The notes below the pieces were generated by a model. The model was not told the DNA's origin, did no database searches, and saw nothing but the letters and a program-made list of their open reading frames with translations. Below are positions 32,659 to 44,834 of a stretch of DNA of 60,000 nucleotides, piece by piece; positions within the stretch are counted from its first letter, which is position 1; every line of letters starts with the position of its first letter. The DNA lies in the NCBI GenBank assembly GCA_914767715.1, contig OU612070.1:15643501-15703500 (forward strand), written 5' to 3'. The position numbers were made by a program, and so were the translations under genes. Source of the DNA: Membranipora membranacea. Lineage: Eukaryota; Bryozoa; Gymnolaemata; Cheilostomatida; Membraniporidae.

Positions 32659-35431
32659 TCAGAGCGGATATTCACAGATGTAGTGTTTGGTATTCATACA
32701 GGTCTCATCAGTCCAATGCCACTGTTGAGTATAATGCCAAGTCTCTGTGCAGAAGCGCTGCCCAGTACCATCTGGCTGATTGTCAGCCCAGGCATTATTA
32801 GAAGTTAAAGGCTGTCCATTTATCCATGTACCTACACCATCCTCTATTGTCAATCCGATCCAAAACCGTCTACTGTATACTGTAAATTGATGTGGTGAAA
32901 ATCACAAATCAGTTAGGAGATTGAGCAAACAGGAATTGTAGTGGAGTTTGTCTTGTCTTATGTGGGGAGAGGGTAGTGGTATGGGACCGTACTCTCCAGA
33001 AAACAGGTGTTTGACACCCTTAGTTCTCAAAGACCCCTTGACAATGTTGATTATTACTGATAGAATACATCGTTGATGTTATAAGGATAAGTATGTTCCA
33101 TCAGTCGGTTTTGTGAGTACCAGAGTGTTCTGAGATATGTGTGATTTGTTGCTTGAAGTGGATTTGAGTTTTATGGGTAGGAAGAAGCCAGGGCGAATCC
33201 CTTGAGACGAGAGAGGATATTGAACCCTGGACCTCTTGCTTGATAGCAAAGGATGTGATCATTTGCGCTATCAAAGTGGAGTTCGTTGGGACTAGACTTC
33301 TTTGCTCATTCCTGATATTGTCATGCATCTCTGACCTGAGTTTATTAGTCCAAGAACTTTCATAATTGGTAAATTCAGGAGTTGAATGTACTCACTGTAA
33401 CTAGTAGAAGGCTGAGCCCCCCTCAGCTCATTTATCCACATTATCTTCTCATCTGTGTCTAGAACTGCCAGCTGTCCACCATTATTCTCACATGCTGCCT
33501 GAGCATCATCAAAGGTTGCACCACCCCAGTTAGTACCAGTATGAACAAACTCATAGTAGACCTGGGCATCTTCGTTACAAAACTCAAGCCCTTCAGGGCA
33601 GGGAGCTGAAAACAACATGGATGGATGATGGATGAATGTGCATTTATCTTTGTCACGGACTGAGAAAATGAAATGCTCATACCCTAACAAAAAACAAAAA
33701 TGGTAAAATAAAAGGATAAAACAATGTGAAACTATGTGAATAAATATTTAATGTAATACTGTACACATTTAGTGCATTGACCCAGTGTGTCATGTGTAAG
33801 GTGTTGAAACATACCTAGTATCTTATTCAAGCCACTCATCAGGACCAACAACTTCTGTTTTAAAGGTTTTTAAAAGAACAGAGATCGGAAATATATTAAA
33901 TTTATATTCTGTGAGCATCAGGATGTTCTTAGGTTGCAACTGTTGTCAAATAGACCTTTGAAAATTGGCTCTTTTTGATGTTATGGCATCCAAGCAGCTT
34001 TGCTCTACTACCGATCCAACCTTTATCATTGCTGCCAGTCTCGATGATATTATCGGTGGTCGTGGGCTAACCTCTCAGGTAAAGGGCCTCAAATTATGAA
34101 TAAAGAAATCCACAGGAATAGGATTACGAGCCATATTCAGACATTGTTCCCAACATACAGATCACACAAGAATTTTTTTTTGAAATGTTCCGTTGAATTG
34201 AAGATATCAGTGTTTATAAGAAAGGGGGGGGGGAAGAAAAGCACCTTAGTGAACCTTGGCCTATGGGCACATGCCACCTTAGCATACAATCGTAACGGAT
34301 TTAGCAGAAAATAAGCAGGCCCGCTACCATCAATATAATGAGATATTACAGTGTAGGGACAGTAGCGGAAAGGTAGTAATATTGTTTTAATTTATTTTAT
34401 AAAGCCTACTTCACTCATCACCTACACCTTCACCAATAACCTCACTTTCAAAAAAGGAGTGGGCTTCCATTTATCAAAAATTAATCCATCCTAATAAGTC
34501 AGGTGAATAAAATTGAAGTGGAGGCAAAACAACTAAGTTGGAAAACCTAATAATATTCAACAGCCTCTTTGATGTCCTGCTCTTATGTAGGCGCTATTGG
34601 TCAATCGCAATATTTTGTTTCTGTTAATTTGTTAGTAGATCACATCTGTATCATTTATTCATTTGAAAGATGAGTGCTAGGGTGGTTACCTACTTTTTGT
34701 TTGATGCATCACTGTCAATGTTATGCAACCATCAGCCAAGGAACATGTTTCTGTAACTGCTGTTTCAGAGAGGAGGCACTCGTCCATCCCACTTTTAAAA
34801 GTGAGGGCCTCACATTTGTCCTCAGCCAGACAAATTTGACTGCATACACTTGCTGAGAATACTCCACTCACAGTCTTGTTTGCAGCAGAGACACAGATCT
34901 CCCTCCTCATTTCAAAAGTTTTAATCTAAAATTACAAGTTAAGACATACAGATAATCAATGGGGATTGGCCGATAATGCCCAGTTGGTTGACATAGTGTT
35001 CTCAATTGAAATTTTGCGAGTATAAACATCAACACAACATCACTACGGAAATAAAATTCTTGTCATACATTTCTATGCTGTAGCTTCACTATGATTGTGC
35101 ATAATCAATCGTGGATCAATCATATAATATATAATAAATTATATTTTATAATACAATTAATTCACCCTATCATCGTCCCCTGCTTCCTTTGTAGCCACGA
35201 GTGCACCGATCACAAAGCAGCAAAGTAGCATCCAGACAATCTTTTATCTCTAGGATGTACAAGCGCACTAAGACCATTTATTTATTTGTACTATAAAAAG
35301 ATCAAAGTTGTAACACCTGATACTTTCCACCCTAAGAACACTTCCTTTACCTTGATCGTCTCCCCTGCTGCAGAAGAAGCTAGTATAAATACAGTGAAAA
35401 CAACGTCCCATATCTGCTCAGTGAGCTGCAT
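32659..35431 (-). CDS. Secreted PAN-like plus C-type lectin protein, complete paralogue
   Basis: Four minus-strand exons (35431-35351, 34925-34694, 33605-33396, 32879-32659) join in phases 0, 1 and 1 into 247 residues. Exon 1 is a signal peptide beginning MQLTEQIWDVVFTVFIL. Exon 2 is a PAN-like cysteine module (VCSQICLAEDKCEALTF). Exons 3-4 are a C-type lectin domain: CPEGLEFC, ACENNGGQLAVLDT, FWIGL, NQPDG, WHWTDETC, HYICEY. Architecture, exon lengths and phases equal those of the + gene at 7036-9584, so the two come from one ancestral gene. The NQPD loop again suggests a galactose-type site by family knowledge; calcium binding by WTD is inferred. Start chosen at the only ATG before the hydrophobic core. 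Confidence 0.92.
33183..33292 (-). mobile_element. Possible degenerate tRNA-like SINE in intron 3 of the lectin
   Basis: On the minus strand a GGGTTCAATATCC B-box-like block follows a TGATAGCGCAAATGATC stretch that could be a worn A box. Flanks give no tail or target duplication. Confidence 0.35.
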
Positions 35432-37560
35432 CCTAACAGCATTTAGCATGTAGATATGTGGTCACTTTGGTTATGTTTTGCAGCAAGATGTAGATAACTT
35501 TGTTTAATAATAACCAGTCTTGTATAAGGGTATTGATGCTAATATTCTCGACAAAAAACAAATATTTAATGAATTAAATATTCATTATTTATATCAAACT
35601 ATCAATTCACTCTTTCTTGTATCATATTTCAACTTGGGCTTTAATACTTGGCCTACATTCTGCGGTAAGCACAGTCTACCGATGTCCAAACTACAAGAAC
35701 CTCCAGACAAAGACATATATCTTATGATAGATAGGATAAATTCATCTCCTCAACTTTTTACGGTGACATTTACTTCACAATAATTACCTGAGATTGTGTG
35801 GCAACTTTGTTCAATTGCCACAATTTAAATATAAGATGAAAGGATAAACTGCGACCCTTCAAATGAGATTGGATAGTATGGCCCAAGTTAAAGCAAGTAG
35901 CAAGTGCTTGCTAGCAAATAACAGAAGGGTCCAAAGTTATGGGAGAGGGTGCAAAATCTATATCATCTGGATCATGAAAACATCATTGGCAGGGAATTTT
36001 CTCGCGCCTTGGTTAATACCCACATTTCACATTCAAGAGAGTCGACAACATCAATGTATGCGGGCACATTGCAATTCATTTATCAGATATTGTCTTCCCT
36101 TTCATTATGGGTGTGTAAATCCAAAACATGTATATGTCTAAACAGACATCAACATTGTACAGTGTAAGTCACTTAATTCAAACTCCAGGGGACCCAAGAA
36201 ATTTGTTCTAATTATGAGTTGTTCTAATCACAATAATGCAAGCTCGCGGGGATTCTCAACGAATGTTGGGCATATTTCAGGGATTTTACATACAGCAACA
36301 TTTTATTTGTTGTACTGTGCAATGTAAATGGTAATGGAAAAAAACACTGATGACTAGTGAACGTTAGTAACCACTGAATTGTATATGCAGGATTGCCAGC
36401 TTTCTTTAAGAGTGTTAAATCCAAAAATTGATCACTCTCTTTGTCTTCATTGTCAAAAACAAACATCTGAACAAGGAGTTACATTCTTCCTTGATTCGAA
36501 AAGATAACTTTGAATTGTGAGTCCTCCTCTGAAATTGGAGTTACTTTCTTCCTTGGTAGGGGAAGTTAATTTCGAATTATAGATACAAATTCGAATTAAA
36601 TGAGTCTAAAAACCATTGGCTGAGCTGGGACTCTACTCAGGTATATGAATTAACGGGAATTTCGAATTAACAGGATGAGATTTCACCAAATTACACTGTA
36701 CATTTACTTTACGTACACATAGTATTTGGCAACCACTAATATAAACATCGGTTAGACATGAGAGGTTTTGAGAAGCTCCCACACTCATATACAAATACCA
36801 TGTAGCTACAAAATAGGGGGTATATATGTCACCCTATATTGTCATGAGCGAAGTATGAGAAATGAATCTATAGATAATGTGCGGTTCACAGACAAACACC
36901 ATGAGGCTGATCCCACATATAACAAACTAACCCTAAGTGGCCTAACATCCCTAGTGATGACTTGACAAACCAATGAATTAAACAATCTTTAGAACTGTGG
37001 ATGGGTCTACTATATAAAAGACTCTTTAAGCTTCGTTTCTATTCCAATTAAGATGACATAGAAAGAAAAGCGATCCTTCAAATTCTCTGTCGCAGCTTAC
37101 TGGAACCAGCTGAGACAGCACCCGTAAAAACACTCTTCGCTCTTTTAACCTTGTTGCTCCCTGGAACAAGTTTGATCCAATTAACCTGCAGTTCCGTCAT
37201 TCCCATTCTCCTGATGACTCTAAATTCAGGAATCCTCATCAGACGGATTACCAAAGAGTTATCTTCTGAATATCAATGAATGGACAAGCCTTGATTCTAT
37301 AATATTTTTGCATCACATTTTCACACTCAGTATTTCCTTGTTTACTAGAAACATTTGAATTTTTGATTGGCCGAATATCATGCTGGTTATGGCTTATTGA
37401 TGATATTGTTAACAAATCTGTTGAAGGATTGCGGAAGAAACTTAGTAAATTGTCTACAGAGAAAGTTGAGTTCAGCAAATTGGCCGCTGGATACCAGCAA
37501 TTATAGCATACCTATGGCATGTTATCATCAACACACCTCCAGGGGCTGGTTGCAATTAGA
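35432..37560. other. No gene seen
   Basis: Upstream side of the second lectin gene and beyond. Several short ORFs on both strands lack splice context, motifs or second copies. Confidence 0.45.
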
Positions 37561-37562
37561 GA

Positions 37563-37609
37563 TTTAGCCGGCCTGTAGCTGAGCTTTCACGGCTACAGCT
37601 CGGCTAAAG
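37563..37609. repeat. Short hairpin
   Basis: TTTAGCCGGCCTGTAGCTGA is opposed by GGCTACAGCTCGGCTAAA, a strong imperfect inverted repeat of unknown origin. Confidence 0.6.
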
Positions 37610-38329
37610 CTCAGGCACTCACCAAATCGGGTTTCAATTATAAAAAATTTAACACACTCATGGCTGATGTTTAGCCAGATCTTGACTGTTCTGTTTCAGG
37701 CGGCTACCACTCAGCCTAGATGCAGATAACGACTCTCTGGTTGAATAGGAAAGAATAGGAATCATCCAATCAGCTATTGATGAGCCCACGTGGGCTACGC
37801 CTTTAAATAAAGGTGCCAAAACAATGAGCACCTGTGTGATTATTGAAGTTTATTAATCAATACTTTTTTTTTTACATAATACTTACCATTAATCATTCTT
37901 TTTTTCCATCATTGATAGTGCAATAAATTACCTCTCATATGAATAAGGACCCCAGTGTGCCTCACCAATGTGTAATTTTTGATTCCAATAAATAAACTCA
38001 ATTATTTCTGAAATTAAGTGTTTTGGGGGCTTATGTATCGTCTGCTTGGCATTTCCTTATCCAATGATCACTCCATCACACCCACTCACACTAAGAGGTG
38101 CTTACTGCTTATAAACATGGCCAACAACAGAAGCTTTTCTGATATCCAAGTAGTACGTTTCTTCCATAGTTATGACTTTCATCCAATCATGAATGAATGG
38201 TTCATTGGTAATGACACATTAGTTTTATTCCAATGATGATTATTCCTAGATGTTGAGACAGGCATCACCTACTCTACTGTCACTGTATCTGGAACATCCC
38301 ATAATAATGCTAGTCTTTGGGACTCTCAA

Positions 38330-38605
38330 GTGAACCATGGTAGTCAATCATGCGTGCAACATATCAAGGCACCATATCAAGGCACCATATCAAGGCACCA
38401 TTCAGTAGACCCATAATGCAATTCCTTGGAATTACCAAAGTGAGAGTTAACCATGATGATGGTCACCCAGGCATGACTGATCATAGATACACCATAAGGT
38501 TAAGGGGTTCACTAAAATGCGGAAATGCGGATTTCTCTTGAAAGTACGCGTTAGCACGCGTGTTTCTCAGTTTTACGATGAAATGACTAAAATGCGGAAA
38601 TTTGG
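38330..38605. repeat. Repeat block with ACTAAAATGCGGAAAT boxes (copy 1)
   Basis: 38330-38500 matches 46370-46510 in the same orientation (for example AATGCAATTCCTTGGAATT against AATGCATTTCTTAGGAATT), and includes a 13-bp unit (CATATCAAGGCAC) in three tandem copies. It is followed by two boxes of ACTAAAATGCGGAAAT at 38511 and 38587. The ORFs here are incidental. Confidence 0.7.
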
Positions 38606-38833
38606 AAAACACATTCTAATTGGTTAATTGAATCCCACCAAGCCAATCAGGGGTAGTCATCTCATTTTCTGCCTAATCCAAAACATGGTATGGATTTTGG
38701 TTGATGCCTGGTGGTGTTCTTCATGAAGAAGCTCTGTAAAGCTGCATACTCTACTCTGCTAATGAAGACTATACTGCTGTAGTGTTTTCCTTTCCAGTCT
38801 CAGCAAGTTTCAGGTAACAGTTTCCATCCTTGG

Positions 38834-39625
38834 GACTTACATGTCTTTACTTTGCCGATGACCAGTATCAGTATTTTTTTTGGGGTGGTTGATACTGGAC
38901 ATACATTGGCAAAGTAAAGACATGTAAGTCCCAGGGGCCCATGCCTTTACCATAGGCATCTGCTTCTGGAGTTACAAGCATGTCCAGTATGGTTGATACT
39001 GGACATGCTTGTAACTGCAGATGCCTATGGCCTAGACCTTGCTTGGAAAGGACTAGGATGGGTGACCAATGATCATGATCATGGACATTGCAAAGTATAC
39101 ATGCTTGTAACTCCAGATGCCTATGACTTTACTGTAGGTAGTACTATTACTACTACTTACTCAGCTTACTAGTTACAAGTCTAGTAGCCTTCCCACTCAC
39201 TGAACTAAACCAATACTCTGCTGTTATATACCAACACGTTACACTTACTCAAGTCAGTGCTGTATTGTGTGCTTGATCAGTGACTGTGTGGAGGTTATAA
39301 CCATAGGCATCTGGAGTTACAAGCATGTCCAGTATCAACCACCCCCTTTCCCTTTCCGAGGGAAAGGGGGTGGTTGATACTGGACATACATTGGCAAAGT
39401 AAAGACATGTAAGTCCCAGGGGCCCATGCCTTTACCATAGGCATCTGCTTCTGGAGTTACAAGCATGTCCAGTATGGTTGATACTGGACATGCTTGTAAC
39501 TGCAGATGCCTATGGCCTAGACCTTGCATGTCCAGTATCAACCACCCCCTTTCCCTTGCCGAGGGAAAGGGGGTGGTTGATACTGGACATGCTTGTAACT
39601 CCAGATGCCTATGATTATAAGCATG
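38834..39625. repeat. Cluster of nested inverted and direct repeats
   Basis: Hairpins follow one another: 38834-38931 (GGGACTTACATGTCTTTAC and complement), 38943-39030 (CCATAGGCATCTG...CAGATGCCTATGG), 39299-39400 and 39528-39615, the last two centred on CCCCCTTTCCCT/AGGGAAAGGGGG. A block of about 155 bases (about 38886-39042) recurs almost unchanged at about 39372-39527. The recurring core is ATACTGGACATGCTTGTAAC with its inverse. The ORF track of 120 codons at 39478 is a by-product. Confidence 0.88.
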
Positions 39626-39637
39626 TATACTTTGCCA

Positions 39638-39700
39638 TAGCCTGTCTTGACAAGCTTTTTTCGGCGCCCACCCTCAAACAAAGCTTTTCAAGACAGGCTA
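39638..39700. mobile_element. 63-bp hairpin MITE, 9-bp target duplication
   Basis: Ends TAGCCTGTCTTGACAAGCTT and AAGCTTTTCAAGACAGGCTA, flanked by ACTTTGCCA on both sides (39629-39637, 39701-39709). Same family as 17129-17202. Confidence 0.93.
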
Positions 39701-39840
39701 ACTTTGCCAATGGACATCGGATTGGCGAAGTATACAATTACATGCTTGTAAGTTCTCCAGATGCCGATAGTCCCATGGTGCCCCTGGCCTGGGACTTACT
39801 TGCAAGCCTTATTTTACATTATATATATAAGCCTAGGTAG

Positions 39841-42800
39841 AAACTCAAGCCCATAATCTTGTCAAGGTCTTGGCTGGTTTGGTGCGTTCAAACTAAACTT
39901 TTAACTTCAACTTGATCCAACCCCCTGTGTCACATGGCACACAACACATTAACCCTGGGTTGTGATGAGTTGCGTGTGGATGTTACGGCCCTCGGGACAT
40001 GGGACCTGCACGTGGTTGCATTAAACTCAGTCACCGTACAAAAGCACAACAATGAGTGAATTTAATTAATATTAATTCGATATAAAAATGCCATTTATTT
40101 GTACTCATTTGAAACAACATGTGCTGTGCTTCAAAGGCTTCCTTGGTCAGTAGATCGCCTAACGCTCAGTTAATTCCTCTTACATTGGTTGTTGGGGAAT
40201 CAATGGGGACATATCCTTAAGCATTGTCCGTGTCGTAATTGATTTTGTACTCGACCACAGAAATATCAATGGTCGATGGAATTCTCAAAATTTGTTTGCT
40301 CCTGTGCTTGCTATAGCTATGTATGGGCATAATAACACTACACTACACTGCTGTTGCCAGCTACAAAGTACCGATGTTTTTCCCCTAGCTTACTTGTTGG
40401 CTTGATCAAGTACAGTTGCTGTAGCCTACATTAGAAGGTGTGATAAAAAAGTTCTTGTTATGATATGCATACAAATTCACTTCATATCACACCAAAATTG
40501 AGCTTTGGTTTGTTTATGCCATATGGATAAATGAAAAAAAAAGATTTTTCAAACTAACTTAATCATATACTATACACCCCTCCTTCTTATGATCTCCACT
40601 TTAGAAAGCTGAAAGTAGTGAGGCTTGGCGGTTCTTAGAAATGTACATGTAGTTGTATTCAGATTACTAGAAATTTGTCAATTTATCCATAGTATTGCTT
40701 CTGAATGTATTACTTCTGAAGATCATAACCCACATTGCATTGAAAGAATATGCAGAAAAAACAATGTACAGTATGGATATTACCTGGGCCTGTAAGTGCG
40801 TGATATTTGCTTGTTTTTTCTCTTACTGGCGATGGTTTTACTGTGAGAAGAGCGATTGGTGGTTTTCATACTCATTTCTATTCATTGAGAACTGCGACTG
40901 AGACAAAGATCAAAGTGAGTAGGCTACCTCTAGTCTTTTAGGAAAATCAAGTCTAGATGACAAAGATGTATGTGGACTTTTCATTTTTCCCATAAGATTA
41001 CTTCGGCATATTTCAGACCCTGTGTAAAAAAAAGTGCTTTAGATGATTTGTTTGCTGAGTTGTCTGCTCACACTCATTGAGAAGGTAACTTTGAATAGAA
41101 TTTAACGCTAGCTATATGTGAGCAGTGAGAGTGCAAGCAGGGTGAGGGTGGTGCGAGCCCCTTTGCCTATAGATAGGTCATGAGGCTGGAAGTCCACCCA
41201 TTTAAACCTGACTTAATTGTGCTCCACATCATTCAGATGTTATAACTAAGTTTCATAGACCAGCACGCTAGACAGTGCACCGTTGGGAATAAAAATAACA
41301 CTTGAGCCATATGCCTACACTGCACAGCTTAGTGTTAATGTACTTACCGCCTCTTTCTTCATTAAAGCTGATGAATTGGTCATGGAGATCCTTGGTTCTT
41401 GGTTTTGGCCCACAGAATTATTTATTAGACAGCTTATAGTGCATTTATCCCAATAGTATTTTTTTTAACGGATAACCATCAAGTGAAATACTTGCACTAC
41501 AAAAAAAGCGGCCTCCTTGCAGCTCTTTGCCTTGAAAATATAAAATTATATCTAAACACATTGCTGAGAAGTAGCATGTTTGGTTGCACTGATTTTCCAT
41601 GTACAATTGAAGTAATTTAGTGCAACTTTTGAAATGAGGTTGAAGACCACTTGCCATTTTAGATGTGTGGTAGCGAAGATGTCAGATGTTCACTGGTTAC
41701 TCACAGGAAATGCCACTGTTTCGTCTGCAGTACTCAGCACTATACAATATGCCTGTCTAACCAATGATGGAGTTCATTTAACAAGCAAAAGCCATTGTAA
41801 GTTGAGCTTGTCATAAAACTTAAAAAATTGCCGAATAATGTGAAAAAAGCTTGAGTTGCTAGGTGGTAACGTAATTAGTGTCAAATTATGACATGATTAT
41901 GACATTTTATGTTTAAAATCAGCAGTTATTCATTTTTTCCCATTGAGCTCCAGTAATTCAATTTGATTCATCAATTGTGGAACAACTAATATATCTGTAT
42001 CCTCATCATTGATCAGTTTGTCAAACGATGTCCAATTGTTTGTATCTTACCTCAAAAATCCATCGCAGGCAATTTTTGAAGTAGCTTGGCAATGATTTTG
42101 TTTGTTATTGATACTTGTAGAACTGAGTGTCACAAAAAGTTAATTCGATCTGTGAGTTAATACAGGTCGATTACTTTCATCATACCATGCAAGGACAATG
42201 CTGCATGCGTGATCATGACTATCCAAAGAGTGGGATACATGGGAAAGAGACTTTATGTTAAGGTATTTTTGATAACTTTTGGCATTACATGCTGCGAGTG
42301 ATATGCTCTAGACCTATCTCAGTTGCCTCATAATCCCTGAATGATCACAAGGTGGGAGTATGTGTTGATCATACCACTTGCCTCGTGTTTAAGACACTTC
42401 TGACGACAGAATTAGGCTGTAAACAAAGGGCTATCAGCAAGTTGTTCTTTATAAAACTTCACTGCAAACCTCAAATAGATGAGTGCCCTACCCGCTGGTC
42501 CATTTATATCTTAAAAACTGCTAACAATACATAGAAAAATGCAACCATGTTGAAGTGAGGAACAATTACAATCATTAATATACTTCTTTATTCTGTTCTC
42601 GAGAGTGCCCGTGCAAAACTTTCCTGATCACTGCTACACCGAGAATGAGCCCACAGCTTTGGTCGAACCCTCTTATATACATCGCGCGGCTGGAGGCGGG
42701 ATTTTACTGAGCACCTGTTGCTACCTATTTTTCTGTTATTCCTGTAGTATGGCTTGTCCCCCATATGCGCCTCGATAAAAAAAAATTAATCATGGTTCTA

Positions 42801-43396
42801 CAACCACGTACATGGAACCAAAACGAGCAAAAAGATCATCCAATCATATTAGAGGTAGACTGAATTTTCCACTACCAGTACTGGAAAAAAAACAGTACGA
42901 TCTCATCATGTCACTTCACGCAACGCCTCAAGTTTTCATAACTGGTTTGTGTACATCCTTCATAAACAACCCAAGAGAAGTAAATAAATAAGCTAGTTAG
43001 GAGGTGATATTAGCACACCCCAATTTCCACAAAGCCATTTTATTAAAACTCCTCTTGGGTAGTTCAAAAGAACCTATCCTCTTCAAACACGGTTTTTTTG
43101 TGCTCTTAGGTAGAGAGGATATACACCCCTAAGAAGTTAGGGGCTAGAAATTTTCTTCAATGTGACTAAAAATCCAGCTTCAGCAGTACCGATTGCATGG
43201 GGTAAAAATTTGTTTTGAGTAACGTAACAGACTATCTGTAGAAATTCCATATCACATGTACCCTCCCTGCTGCCACAAAATTACACTTCCTTACATTCTA
43301 GGGATGGAGTAAACAAACCACTAATGTGTTTAACAGGCAGTAACAATGGTTCCCCATTTTATAGAAGAGGTATACACCTGGAACAATCAATCTTGA
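39841..43396. other. Long gene-poor stretch
   Basis: No exon, repeat pair or RNA gene is supported in 3.5 kb. ORFs at 40695, 41445, 41634 and 42352 are short and without motifs. Confidence 0.45.
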
Positions 43397-43498
43397 AAGC
43401 TCCCCCAACGGGATTTGAACTCACAAATCCTGCGGCACCAATCGCCTGGCAGTGAATAGCAAGCACGCTAACTGATTGCACCATTTCACCGTCCCCAC
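43397..43498 (-). mobile_element. tRNA-derived SINE head
   Basis: On the minus strand GGTGCAATCAGTTAGCGTGC (A-box-like, 43463-43482) is followed by GAGTTCAAATCCCG (B-box-like, 43409-43422). Spacing is larger than in a plain tRNA and the stem ends do not pair. Confidence 0.65.
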
Positions 43499-43626
43499 AA
43501 ATTTTATATTTAATTTTTTTATTTCAGATGATTTCCAGACTCCTTGCTCAGGTTTGCAGTATTAGTATACTGATGTTTTGCAGCATGTTTATTTATTATG
43601 GTGAAGAACTGTGTACAATAAGGTCA

Positions 43627-43630
<4 letters not shown>

Positions 43631-43657
<27 letters not shown>

Positions 43658-43658
43658 T
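43631..43658. repeat. (TA)n microsatellite
   Basis: About 14 TA units; two + ORFs over it encode YIYIYIYI and are not genes. Confidence 0.9.
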
Positions 43659-44449
43659 GAGACATATGTTGAATCAAACCACATCATTGTTCAATACTTC
43701 AGAATCCCACTTTCAAATTTATCTGATAATTTTTCGTCATACTACTGCCGGTCAGGGACTTGCATTATACAGGCCGGCGGCAGCAAATATTATTTTACAA
43801 ATAATCTGTCCTAATTTCAATTTTATAACTGCGAGACCCTTGGGCTTGATGAGTATAATGTGCATAAAAACATGTTTCAATACCTCCAAAATCGCTAGAC
43901 ATCTCACAACTGGGTGTGAAGAGATACATGTGGTGCGGGACCAAAAGTGACTAGGAAGCTAGCATGTCAAACAAACAGTTCCAATATTGGAAGCTGATCT
44001 TGAGAAAAGACTGCCAATCTTGCCATGACATGCTAGAAGTTGATCGCTCTTGTCCAAAAGACTTGCCTACCGTGCAGTTAGCAGTTAGATTTAATACCAA
44101 GGACGGTCTGTGTGTATCTAAAGCATAACCTTATGTCGTATGATACTGTGACAGGATATTTTGTCCGATTGGAGGCATATGCCCTAGTTGTAGGTGAAAG
44201 ATATGAAATAAATGCTGAAACATTAGACCTTAAGAGACCCGCACAATGATCAACCATCAGCTTTTAGCTAAGGGGTGGTCAAAGCAGTTTCAATATCATT
44301 AGGGAAGAAGCTGCGGTCTGTTTGTTTCTGTCTCATCAGGGAGTCTCCTTTTCGGCAGGGAGGACGGGTGGGATACCCTCCCTGCTCCCTGTCTTTTTTC
44401 ACTTCAAATTGAGACAAATCATAGACTTGTTCTCTCTTTGACATGTCAG

Positions 44450-44808
44450 TTCACTGCTGCCACACAGCCAAATGTGTGCTTATAGAATTCTGTATAGCTC
44501 AAAACTAATAAAATGAGGCTGCAATCTCAGCATTGTCACCTAATGAGCAAATAATTTGCACAAACTGATCGTCAAAATTAGGGTATAAAATTAATTATCA
44601 ACCAGCACGGGTGACGTAGTTACCGTCTTACTAGTGCATACTGTACACATCATAAGCTGGTGCGTAGATTTCATGCCCTGATTTTGAAGATCAGTTTGTG
44701 CAAATTATTTGCCCATTAGGTGACAATTATGTGATTTATGTATCAATTGATTATCTTGGAGCTATGCAGAATTCAATGAGCACAAATTTGCATGAGTGGC
44801 AGCAGTAG
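44450..44808. mobile_element. Foldback element, ~355 bp
   Basis: Long imperfect inverted arms of more than 100 bases: TCACTGCTGCCACACAG against TGAGTGGCAGCAG at the tips, GAATTCTGTATAGCTC against GAGCTATGCAGAATTC, and CACCTAATGAGCAAATAATT against its inverse. No coding capacity. A poly-C tract follows directly. Confidence 0.82.
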
Positions 44809-44834
44809 TTTAAGTTGCCCCCCCCCCCCCCCCC

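Noticed and set aside
38330-38410. CRISPR-like or satellite array from the CATATCAAGGCAC repeats
   Set aside because: Only three contiguous 13-bp units without spacers.
39478-39840. 120-codon ORF
   Set aside because: It lies in nested palindromes; the repeated words MILDMLV come from the repeat.
43528-43950. 140-codon ORF with YIYIYIYI
   Set aside because: It passes through a TA microsatellite, has no domain and no splice context.
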